Positions 1-7,600 of a stretch of 10,714 bases of DNA are shown piece by piece (positions within the stretch are counted from its first letter, which is position 1; each line of letters starts with the position of its first letter). This stretch comes from Candidatus Gastranaerophilales bacterium (lineage in GTDB: Bacteria; Cyanobacteriota; Vampirovibrionia; Gastranaerophilales; Gastranaerophilaceae), in contig JAMPIM010000053.1 in NCBI GenBank assembly GCA_023662705.1, forward strand, positions 1 to 10,714, written 5' to 3'. A model generated the notes under the pieces. The model was not told where the DNA came from and ran no database searches. It was given only the letters and a program-made list of their open reading frames with translations. Both the position numbers and the translations under genes were made by a program.

Positions 1-646
1 CAACTTTCATGTTCTGCTCATTTGCCCATTTGATAATATCAGTCAAATAATATTCGCCTTGCGCATTGTTGCTTTTTAATTGTCCGAATGCAGGTTTAAT
101 TTTAGCCCAATTCAAACAATAAATACCTGCGTTGATTTCTTTAACTGCTTTTTGATCAGCTGTTGCGTCTTTTTCTTCAACAATAGAATTCAAAGACCCG
201 TCAGAATTTCTGATAATTCTTCCGTAATTTGTAGGATTTTCAAATATTGCGCTCATAACGGTCAAATCAGAATTCTTTTCGTGATGTGCTTCAATAAACT
301 CTTTCAATGTTTCTTCGGTCACAAGCGGAGTGTCACCGCAAAGAATAATAACCTCTCCGTCAAAATCATTGAGATAAGGCAATACCATACTGACAGCGTG
401 CCCTGTACCTAATTGCGGACTCTGTAAAACAGTTTTAGCGTTATCATAATTGTTTTTGATAAATTCTTCAACTCGCTCAGCCTGATGTCCAACTATAACA
501 AAATTCTCATCAACAAGCCCTGTTTTATTAACAGCTTCGATTACATATCCTACAAGCGTTTTATCAAAAATTGTATGCAGCACTTTTGGTGTTTCAGACT
601 TCATTCTTGTACCTTTACCCGCTGCTAAAATTATAGATTTAATCAT
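1..646 (-). CDS. glmU: GlmU, N-terminal uridyltransferase domain (partial, cut by window edge)
   Basis: Bifunctional GlmU makes UDP-N-acetylglucosamine, the precursor of peptidoglycan and outer-envelope sugars, in the cytoplasm. Only the first 215 residues are here; the family is usually about 450. What is visible is the pyrophosphorylase domain. It begins MIKSIILAAGKGTRMKSETP, with the nucleotide-binding loop LAAGKGTRM and the following PKV. Further on are QLGTGHA (uracil and phosphate contacts), CGDTPL (metal-binding aspartate), NYGRI, IVEEKDA, INAGIY and NAQGEYYLTDI, in the order known for GlmU. The left-handed beta-helix acetyltransferase domain would lie beyond base 1, so bifunctionality is inferred; a stand-alone uridyltransferase cannot be excluded. 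The ATG at 646 is preceded by a GGGGT-type ribosome site inside the 14-nt gap after the methyltransferase stop. It is the fifth gene of the grpE-led run. Confidence 0.93.
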   Translation of the reverse strand, partial: MIKSIILAAGKGTRMKSETPKVLHTIFDKTLVGYVIEAVNKTGLVDENFVIVGHQAERVEEFIKNNYDNAKTVLQSPQLGTGHAVSMVLPYLNDFDGEVIILCGDTPLVTEETLKEFIEAHHEKNSDLTVMSAIFENPTNYGRIIRNSDGSLNSIVEEKDATADQKAVKEINAGIYCLNWAKIKPAFGQLKSNNAQGEYYLTDIIKWANEQNMKV

Positions 647-660
647 TTTTATATTTACCC

Positions 661-1227
661 CTACCCCTTATAAGCAATCAAAATTCCACCCGGAACTTCG
701 ACTATTTCATATTGAAAATCATCATCCGCATCAACAGCATCTATAAATGTCTGAACTTTTTCTGCATGTGATGTAATATTATCTGCTACTATTAATGCTT
801 TTTCAGTCAAATGCGGTTTTACAAGCTCAAAATACTTAACGTATTCGCGCTTGTTTGCATCTATGAATACAAAATCAAATTTTTCACTCTCGTCTAAAGC
901 TTCAATTACTTCGCAGGCACTGCCTTGAAGCGGTCTTACAATATCATTAACCCCGCATTTTTTGAAGTTTTCAATAGCAACACTTTGACGTTTATCGTAA
1001 TACTCAATAGTAGTAAGTCTTCCGCCGGTCTGCTTAAGCGCTTTTGCTATCCATAGTCCCGAATACCCGTTAGATGTTCCGATTTCAAGAACAGATTTGA
1101 TATTCATCATTTTTATAAATGTATTTATTAAAACTCCTGTTTTTCTTGGAATATTCCAGAACTCTTTTTGTGTTTTTTCAAGCTCTGCCAATGTTTCAGA
1201 AGTAATTTTATCCATTATAATGTCCAT
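661..1227 (-). CDS. Class I SAM-dependent O-methyltransferase (caffeoyl-CoA OMT-like)
   Basis: A 188-residue cytoplasmic methyltransferase of the metal-dependent O-methyltransferase type (Methyltransf_3/24 group). The SAM-binding motif I, VLEIGTSNGYSG, is at residues 46-57. The acidic end of strand 2 (TIEYYDKR) is near residues 73-80. FDFVFIDANKREY at 117-129 and VADN at 147-150 supply the aspartates and asparagine that bind the divalent metal in this family. The length is slightly shorter than the usual 200-220 residues. The substrate cannot be read from sequence; small phenolic hydroxyls are typical of the family. The first ATG is chosen because AAGGAG lies 9 nt upstream; a second in-frame ATG at residue 5 is possible. 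The start is 3 nt after the stop of the propeller gene and the stop is 14 nt before glmU, so it is almost certainly co-transcribed with both. Confidence 0.9.
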   Translation of the reverse strand: MDIIMDKITSETLAELEKTQKEFWNIPRKTGVLINTFIKMMNIKSVLEIGTSNGYSGLWIAKALKQTGGRLTTIEYYDKRQSVAIENFKKCGVNDIVRPLQGSACEVIEALDESEKFDFVFIDANKREYVKYFELVKPHLTEKALIVADNITSHAEKVQTFIDAVDADDDFQYEIVEVPGGILIAYKG

Positions 1228-1230
1228 TGA

Positions 1231-2667
1231 TTAAAACTCCTTAACCCTGTCTGTGATAATGATATCGTTTATAGGAACATTAACGGCGTATGTTTTCAGC
1301 AATTTTCCTTTTGCTAAATCCATAATTGTGTACATATTTTTCTTAATATCTGTTATAACCGCTAAATCTGTTCCTGAAATCTTATTAAATCCTGTTGAGA
1401 AGCCTTCTGTTCCCAAATTAATGGTATCTAAGAGCTTGCCGTTTTCAACATTAATTTTCTGGATTTGATTATTTTGAGCTCCCAATACATACAGATAATT
1501 ACCGTGAAGCTGCATTGCTACAGGCTTGTTAACTGTAGTAAATTCATTAGCAAGTCCTAGTGTTGAATAGTCAATTACCGCAATACGACTCTTTGTTCTG
1601 CTTGCAATATAAAGTCTGTTCTTTGCAAAAGCTAATGCTGATACATTAGGGAAGCTTCCGATATCTTTTAATTCATAATTGTTTTTAAGCTCTATAGCCC
1701 AGATTTCGTTTTTGAGTTTGTCTACATAAAACATCTTATCTTCTGCTAATAAGAGCTTTTCGCAATATCCGTTAACCTTGATTTTTTGAATCAAAGACAT
1801 TGTTTTCAAATCAATTACAAATATTGTTGAAGTACTTGGAGAAGTCACATAAGCCTTATTTGCTGCTTCATCCAGCAAAATTTCATCAGGGAAAGTTGAA
1901 AGATTAATTTGTTTGATAAATCTGCAATCCGCAGTCGAAATTATATCCAAAAAAGGTCTTTCGTATGATGTTATAAGCAAGAATTTCCCGTTATTCACCG
2001 CTTCTATATCAATAGGAATTGATTTTTGTGCAAGCGAATATTTAGGCGAACTCTGTGCCGGCTCTAATACCTGAATATTTTTAGAATAATTTGTTGTTAC
2101 AAATAATGTTTTATTTTTTAATTGCGGAATAAGCGTCTGTTGTTTAATCGGATCTGTATCTGCAAGAAACTCTTCGAAACTTTCTCTTGCATTTAACTTA
2201 ATAATATCTTCATTCTTAATATCAATTTTTAAGTTCCCGACAATTCCTTTTATGTTTTCAGGAAGTACAAGCCCGCTGGGAACAAGCATATCCTGAGGTA
2301 AAAGCCCTGTTCTTACCTGCAAAGGCGGAGCAGATTGATGAAGCACTGTTCTGTGTCCTTCTCCGTCGGTTAAAACTTTCATTAAAACAAAATCGTTATT
2401 AAAGATAATAATATCAGGTTTTTGGCTTAATTCTTTATTTGCAGGAAAAGATTCTTTTATTTTTAGTTCGGTAATATCAGAAAATAATGATGGAAACAGA
2501 GGTAAATATATTGTGTTATCGGGTAAGATTACTACCCCGTCGAAACGTATATCTGTCCCCGGAACTGTTTTGTTAATGTAACTTTGCACCTCATCAGGCA
2601 ATTTAGCTGCAAATACCTGTGAGCACGAAATCAGGATAATACCTAATACCAATAATAATTTACGCAA
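1231..2667 (-). CDS. Exported beta-propeller (YVTN/YncE-like) protein, possible lipoprotein
   Basis: A 478-residue exported protein of unknown function. It starts MRKLLLVLGIILISCSQVFA: two basic residues, a hydrophobic core, then either a lipobox (LIS before Cys15) or a signal peptidase I site after VFA. Residues 21 to about 185 form a beta-rich N-terminal part that I do not recognise. From about 190 to the end there are repeated four-strand blades of the type 'FVIDLKTMSLIQKIKVNG', 'IAVIDYSTLGL' and 'IQKINVENGKLLDTINLG'. These are typical of YVTN-like seven-bladed propellers, which bind partners or ligands outside the cytoplasm. The start is a TTG at 2667; an in-frame TTG at 2682 lies inside the Shine-Dalgarno and would put acidic residues before the signal peptide. 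The position between dnaJ and a methyltransferase gives no clear role. Substrate, partner and anchoring are unknown. Confidence 0.85.
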   Translation of the reverse strand: MRKLLLVLGIILISCSQVFAAKLPDEVQSYINKTVPGTDIRFDGVVILPDNTIYLPLFPSLFSDITELKIKESFPANKELSQKPDIIIFNNDFVLMKVLTDGEGHRTVLHQSAPPLQVRTGLLPQDMLVPSGLVLPENIKGIVGNLKIDIKNEDIIKLNARESFEEFLADTDPIKQQTLIPQLKNKTLFVTTNYSKNIQVLEPAQSSPKYSLAQKSIPIDIEAVNNGKFLLITSYERPFLDIISTADCRFIKQINLSTFPDEILLDEAANKAYVTSPSTSTIFVIDLKTMSLIQKIKVNGYCEKLLLAEDKMFYVDKLKNEIWAIELKNNYELKDIGSFPNVSALAFAKNRLYIASRTKSRIAVIDYSTLGLANEFTTVNKPVAMQLHGNYLYVLGAQNNQIQKINVENGKLLDTINLGTEGFSTGFNKISGTDLAVITDIKKNMYTIMDLAKGKLLKTYAVNVPINDIIITDRVKEF

Positions 2668-2673
2668 AACAAT

Positions 2674-2680
2674 CCCCTCC
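2674..2680 (-). promoter_or_regulatory. Ribosome binding site that decides the TTG start of the propeller gene
   Basis: The minus strand reads GGAGGGG, then six bases (ATTGTT), then TTG CGT AAA. This strong Shine-Dalgarno at ideal spacing fixes translation at the TTG at 2667. It rules out the longer reading from the TTG at 2682, which overlaps the site itself. Confidence 0.75.
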
Positions 2681-2719
2681 AACTTATTTCTGTATAAAAC
2701 AATTTTAGCACAAGAATGT

Positions 2720-3838
2720 TTATTTAAACACTCCTTTTAACCGTTCTTTTACGGAAGGCTGTTTTCCTTTTTGGATTTCATAAAGCTTTTGATAGAGTGT
2801 TTTTTCATCGTTAGAAATATGTGTCGGTGTTTTTACGGTTACTACAACAACATGTTCCCCTCTAACAGACGGCTTGGAAAGATTTGGCACTCCTGCATTT
2901 TTTATTTTAACAACTTCGCCTGTTTGAATGCCGTAAGGAATAGAAACCTCTTTTTCTCCGTCTAAAGTTTTTATTGTAACAGTGTCTCCCAAAACTGCCT
3001 GTGCAGGAGAAATATCCAGTTTTGTAAATACATTGATACCGTCTCGCTGATAATATGTTGAAGGCTTAACATGGATTACAATATACAAATCCCCTGCTAC
3101 TCCGCCATTCTTGCCACAATCACCTTCGTGTGAAAGTCTCATTTTGGAGCCGTTATCAACACCCGCAGGAATTTTTATATCAAGTTTCTTTTCAACTTCT
3201 TTTCTGCCTTCTCCTTTACAATCAGGGCAAGGGTCGGAAATAATTGTACCTTTACCATGACAGTGAGGACAGGTAACAATTTGAGTAAAGTGTCCTAAAA
3301 CGGTTCTTGTTGTCTGCTGAACGCTTCCGTGCCCTCCGCAGTGCTGGCATGTTTGAGGTTTTGAACCCTCTTTTGCACCGGTTCCGTTACATGTTGGACA
3401 AGTTTCAAGATGGTCAATCTTGATTTCTTTATTAAGCCCGAAAACAGCTTCTTCAAACTCAATCTCAATATCAAGTCTCAAATCGTCCCCGCGCTGAGGT
3501 GCATTAGGATCTTGTCTGCGTCCGCCGCCAAACCCTCCGAAACCGCCGCCAAAGAAGGAGTTAAATATTTCTTCCAGGTCTCCGAATCCGTTTGCAAACG
3601 GTCCTTGAGAATTAAAACCTGCATTTTGAAGCCCGTCTTCGCCGAAACGGTCATAAGTTGCGCGTTTGTCATCATCCATTAATGTTTCGTATGCTTTACC
3701 AAGCTCTTTGAACTTAGCTTCCGCTTCCGGTGCTTTGTTAATATCCGGATGCCATTTGCGTGCCATCTTTCTGAAAGCACTTTTTATCTCATCTTTTGAA
3801 GCGTTCTTTTCAACGCCCAATATCTCATAGTAGTCCAT
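2720..3838 (-). CDS. dnaJ: Chaperone DnaJ (type I Hsp40)
   Basis: DnaJ delivers unfolded clients to DnaK and stimulates its ATPase in the cytoplasm. The 372-residue protein has the full type I layout. The J domain is at about 1-67, starting MDYYEILGV, with the HPD catalytic triad at 30-32 (WHPDIN). A Gly/Phe-rich linker at about 78-112 includes FFGGGFGGFGGG. The zinc domain at about 147-211 has four CxxCxGxG modules (CPTCNGTG, CQHCGGHG, CPHCHGKG, CPDCKGEG). The client-binding C-terminal domains follow and the protein ends KGVFK. The start at 3838 is chosen because the J domain conventionally begins there and GAAGGAA sits about 8 nt upstream; a longer in-frame ATG at 3874 would add 12 unconserved residues. 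It follows grpE after 54 nt. No dnaK is adjacent. Confidence 0.97.
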   Translation of the reverse strand: MDYYEILGVEKNASKDEIKSAFRKMARKWHPDINKAPEAEAKFKELGKAYETLMDDDKRATYDRFGEDGLQNAGFNSQGPFANGFGDLEEIFNSFFGGGFGGFGGGRRQDPNAPQRGDDLRLDIEIEFEEAVFGLNKEIKIDHLETCPTCNGTGAKEGSKPQTCQHCGGHGSVQQTTRTVLGHFTQIVTCPHCHGKGTIISDPCPDCKGEGRKEVEKKLDIKIPAGVDNGSKMRLSHEGDCGKNGGVAGDLYIVIHVKPSTYYQRDGINVFTKLDISPAQAVLGDTVTIKTLDGEKEVSIPYGIQTGEVVKIKNAGVPNLSKPSVRGEHVVVVTVKTPTHISNDEKTLYQKLYEIQKGKQPSVKERLKGVFK

Positions 3839-3892
3839 TATTGCTATTCCTTCTATATTATCACTCCATCCCAACCTTTCGGTAGTGCCGGA

Positions 3893-4444
3893 TTACAATC
3901 CTGTTGCAACATTAACCAGTGTAGGTCTAAGAACTTTGTCGCCTAATTTATATCCCTTTTGAAGCTCGGCTATAATTGTGTTTTCAGGTTTTTCATCAGT
4001 TGGAGTCTGCATAACCGCTTCGTGAAGGTTAGGATCAAACTCCTCTCCTTCAGCTTTAATAACTTCAAGTCCGATTTTACCTAAAACATCGTTTAAGTTT
4101 TTATATGCAAGATTGAAGCATTCTTTAACCTTTTCGCAATCTTCAACCGTTTCAATCGCTTTTGCTCCGCGGTCAAAATTATCAAGAACTTCAATTAGTT
4201 TTTTTACAGTGTTTTCAGCCCCGTATTTAAGCAGGTTTTCACGTTCCTGCTCCTGACGTTTTCTATAATTGTCAAAATCCGCTGCGAGACGAATATATTG
4301 ATTATTTAATGTTTCGTATTTTTCTTGCCAAGGATTGATTTCCTCTGTTTTTTCTTCAATAATTTCTTCTTCTTTTGGCTCTTCGGTTGTTTCAACAACC
4401 TCTTCTATTTTTTTCTCGTCATTAGCCTTAAATGGATTTTCCAT
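3893..4444 (-). CDS. grpE: Nucleotide exchange factor GrpE
   Basis: GrpE releases ADP from DnaK and so sets the pace of the DnaK-DnaJ folding cycle. The 183-residue protein has a very acidic, disordered N-terminus (about residues 8-36, mostly Glu with Lys). A long dimerisation coiled coil starts near Trp39 and includes LAADFDNYRKRQEQERENL. The C-terminal beta-wing has the family signature pieces EFDPNLHEAVMQ and GYKLGDKVLRPTLVNVA. The length is normal. The start is supported by AGGGAGG about 5 nt upstream. It is the first gene of the leftward operon, with dnaJ next, and is divergent from the large plus-strand gene. No hrcA is upstream and no CIRCE inverted repeat is present, so HrcA control is not supported here. 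Confidence 0.97.
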   Translation of the reverse strand: MENPFKANDEKKIEEVVETTEEPKEEEIIEEKTEEINPWQEKYETLNNQYIRLAADFDNYRKRQEQERENLLKYGAENTVKKLIEVLDNFDRGAKAIETVEDCEKVKECFNLAYKNLNDVLGKIGLEVIKAEGEEFDPNLHEAVMQTPTDEKPENTIIAELQKGYKLGDKVLRPTLVNVATGL

Positions 4445-4462
4445 TGTTTCCTCCCTTTATAC

Positions 4463-4483
4463 ATAATTATATATGATAATTAT
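4463..4483. repeat. Two copies of the palindrome ATAATTAT over the grpE -10 boxes
   Basis: ATAATTAT, itself a perfect palindrome, occurs at 4463-4470 and 4476-4483, 13 bp apart, covering both candidate -10 boxes of grpE. It could be an operator, or just the result of two TATAAT boxes in A+T-rich DNA. Confidence 0.35.
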
Positions 4484-4493
4484 ACGTTAGCAA
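4466..4493 (-). promoter_or_regulatory. Candidate promoter of the grpE operon
   Basis: On the minus strand TTGCTA (4493-4488) and a perfect TATAAT (4471-4466) are 16 bp apart, as in a sigma-70-type promoter. A second perfect TATAAT (4484-4479) lies just upstream without a good -35. Initiation from the first would leave a very short leader carrying the Shine-Dalgarno. The region is A+T-rich, so chance matches are possible. No heat-shock operator is visible. Confidence 0.45.
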
Positions 4494-4539
4494 ATCGCCA
4501 TAGGGGTAAAACTTTATAATTTCTTAACTATTTAATATG

Positions 4540-4560
4540 AAGTTTTGTAACAATTAATAT
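4540..4560 (+). promoter_or_regulatory. Shared upstream motif, copy 1 (before the 1273-residue gene)
   Basis: The sequence AAG-NNN-TGTAACAAT-T-AATAT lies about 85 nt upstream of the ATG at 4645. Nearly the same string, with one base fewer, lies at 8548-8567 before the next plus-strand gene. I could not fit a convincing -35/-10 pair in either leader. The motif could be a promoter element for a non-housekeeping sigma factor or an activator site. Confidence 0.35.
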
Positions 4561-4644
4561 TATTATCCTAAAGTTTTTCATAACTTGTGCCGTTAATTCA
4601 TACAAAGTAAGTTTGTGGAATCAAAATATAAGGAGTGATTATCA

Positions 4645-7600
4645 ATGGGAAAAGACATTCGTAACTATGAATTTAAAGTTAACAATGGTCAAGTGTACTT
4701 TAATGACAAAGGTGACATCAAATTTAAAGGAAAGGGTAAAAAAGAATTAAAGCAATTGCAGCCGCTTTTTGATGCAATTATGAAAGCTGATGATTCTTAT
4801 AAGTCAAATGACAAGAAACTTGATTCTGCAAAAGAAAAAGATTTGATGGATAAACTCCATAAGCTTTTAATGGCTGATGGTATTGTTGATGCCAATGAAC
4901 TTAAACTTGGTGATGAGTTTACTAGATCAGGTTTGACGGCAGAAGCATTTATTAATACTAAATTTGATGAAGCAAATAAAAAAGCGGAGTCAAAAGATTA
5001 TGCAGCTTTAGATGCGGCGGTAGAACAAGCTATTGATAATGAACCTGTTGATACTATTATAAGACAACGAACTTGGGCAGACGACCCGACTCTTATTGAT
5101 AATAACCCTACGGTTGCTGCAGATGATACACCTGTTGAAACAACCGAAGACAAAAAAACTCCTGAAAGACCGGACCCAAGGGTTTCTGCTAATGCATTTA
5201 ACACAAGCATACAAAATGAAGCATCAAGACTTGCCGGTAAGCGTGAGGAGTTAGAAACTGAATTTACTAACACTCAAACGATTAAAAAAGGTTCAACACT
5301 TTATAAGATTGCAGTAGATGCACTAATAGACGAAGGGATTGAAAATCCTACTCCTAGACAAATCAATACCCGTATTGCAGAGATTGCAATGCTGAATAAC
5401 ATTACTAATGTTAATAATGTACGAGTTGGACAGGAACTCAAAGTCGGCAGAGGAAACGCTCCGGATGCCGGTGCAGATCCTTCTGCTACTGTAAAACCAA
5501 CCGCTAATTCTCCTGCGAGTGCAGCAGACGCAACGGTAGCTCCTTCTTCTATAACAGTTGCTGATAAAACGCCTGAAAAAACACTTGAAGATCTTGAATA
5601 CTCACCGGAGGAAAAAACTGTTGAAGCTGAAGGAGAGGAAGAAGGCTTTACATATAAAGAATGGACAAAAGAAGGTTCTGTTCCTATGTACACAACCGAG
5701 GTTGATGGTGTGACTCTTGCAGCGGAAAGCCTTGATAAACTAAAAGAAATTAGAACGGAATACAAAAATGCAGCAGTAAAAGGTACTCCTGAAGAAGAAG
5801 AAACTGATGAAGCTAAGGCTGCTCGTCAGACAGAAAACTTAGCTAATATGAAAAAGCAAATTGAGTTGTCTGGCGGTAATATTGATGTAATCAAAAATGT
5901 TATTGCTCAACTTCGCGGAGACGGTAATGTCGAGCTTGAATCAGCAGAGGTTCAGGCATTTGTTCAAGATTTGGTCAGAACAAAGAATATTGAAGTTTTG
6001 CAAGAATTACTATTCACTACAGATGCTGAAGGTGATGTAAGGTTCGATTTGATAAAAAATGAAGAAAGCGCAAAAACAGTAGCCTCTCTTTATAAAGAAA
6101 TACGAGCAAAAGAAAATGCGGGTGAAAAATTAACAGATGAAGAAATTGCATTAAAAGAATTTTATAAGGATTCGATAAATCCTTTTGTGGTATATTCAAT
6201 AGCAGCTGATGAAGCAAATGGCGTTATTGAAAAAACAATGGTTATGAATGAGACAGTGGGTGATATAAACTATAATATATCTATTGATGGTGTTGAATAT
6301 GTAGCACTAGACTCCACTATTTTAGATGCATTTGCAAAAGACTTGTCAGAAGCTGATACAGATGAAAAGAAATCTGCTGTATTCAAGAAGTATGCGCAAA
6401 CAGATGATAAAGCATTTGCAGCGTCTCTTGCTGCATCAGCAGATAGATTAAAAGCTTCAAAAGAAGATGTAGAAGCCCTGATTGCAAAGAATGATATGTA
6501 TGTATTGAAAGATCTTGATTATACCCCAGTATCGGTAATTGAGGGAGATGAGCTAGAGGGCTTTACTGCTACAGACAAAACAGATGGCGAAGGTGATGAC
6601 GCGTTTGCCTATAAAGAATATACAAAAACAGAAGGCGATGTAACAACTACTGTTTATACCGCAACGGTTGATAATAAAGAAATTAAGGCTAATTCACTGG
6701 AAGAGTTAAAACAAGCTGTAGCTGATTACAAAGAATTCAATAATAAAGTAGCTGCTCGAGTTGAAACAATTTACATAGAAGCAGCAGGTGACCCTGCAAA
6801 CATGCGTTATCTAGAAGAAGCTTTTGCAAAAATTGATGCGACAGATAAAACAGATGTAGAAAAAGAAGATTTAAAAAACAAAATCCTTGAAACATATTTC
6901 GATGTTACAACAACTACCGAAGGTGAAGGCGAAGATGCTGCAACAACAAAATCCTACACATTCAAACCTTCAAGACGCCCAACCTATGAAGAGATAAGTA
7001 AATTATATAACTATACTGATAATAGTCATGATGAAGCAATAATTAATTCAATAACTCTTGATGATATGGGTCAGGGGCAGTGGGCTTCCTTCATGGAATT
7101 GCAGAAGGGATGTTGTGAGCGTTATGCTGAATTAATTAATGACATGGATGAAGCAGGTGTACTCGATTTTATCCGGAATAAAATGGTAAACGCTAAGGGA
7201 CGCAATCTTCCATTTGACAAGGTTATGGAAATGTTCCCGGACTCTGCTGATCTTAAGGCTGAATTGTTGAAATATTTGGATAATAATTCAACTTGTTCAG
7301 ATGCAAATAGAGTTGCTATTCTTCAAACTGTTTTGAGTGAAGATAGAAAATCTATTGATGCTGCAAAATTACCTGACGGTGTAGGTGTACAAGATTTGGT
7401 TGTTAAATTGCCAGATAAGTGTGATGGTGAAGGTGTTCCTGAAGGTGCTACAGAGGTCTTCAATGCAATTTTAACAGGATTAGGTAAAAATGATTTAGAT
7501 AATATATCTAACATGGCTGGCAGAATTGACAACAAAGACAAAGTAAAAGAAAAATTAACAGAAATAATTTCTACTTGTACCGCAGCTGATGTTGATTATC

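Noticed and set aside
80..412. Plus-strand open frame antisense to glmU
   Set aside because: It is the shadow of a clearly conserved GlmU reading on the minus strand, has low-complexity Cys/Phe/Asn composition, and has no ribosome site.
2717..2730. Palindrome TGTTTA-TT-TAAACA at the dnaJ stop, as a terminator
   Set aside because: Too short and A+T-rich, with no U-tract; the operon seems to continue through it.
3839..3874. Longer DnaJ start at 3874
   Set aside because: It adds 12 unconserved residues before the J domain and lacks a well-spaced ribosome site, whereas GAAGGAA serves the ATG at 3838.
4487..4500. Possible CIRCE half (TTAGCA) upstream of grpE
   Set aside because: Only six of nine bases match and there is no GAGTGCTAA arm nearby.
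4515..4520. Perfect TATAAT on the plus strand as promoter of the LysM gene
   Set aside because: No acceptable -35 hexamer 16-18 bp upstream and it would imply a long leader; in DNA this A+T-rich it is weak evidence alone.
4602..4616. Inverted repeat ACAAA-GTAAG-TTTGT in the leader of the LysM gene
   Set aside because: Only 5-bp A+T-rich arms, no U-tract and no match to a known riboswitch; likely chance.
5301..5765. Minus-strand 154-residue open frame within the LysM gene
   Set aside because: Ser/Val/Ala-rich translation typical of the antisense of Glu/Lys/Ala coding sequence, and the plus frame carries a recognisable LysM domain.
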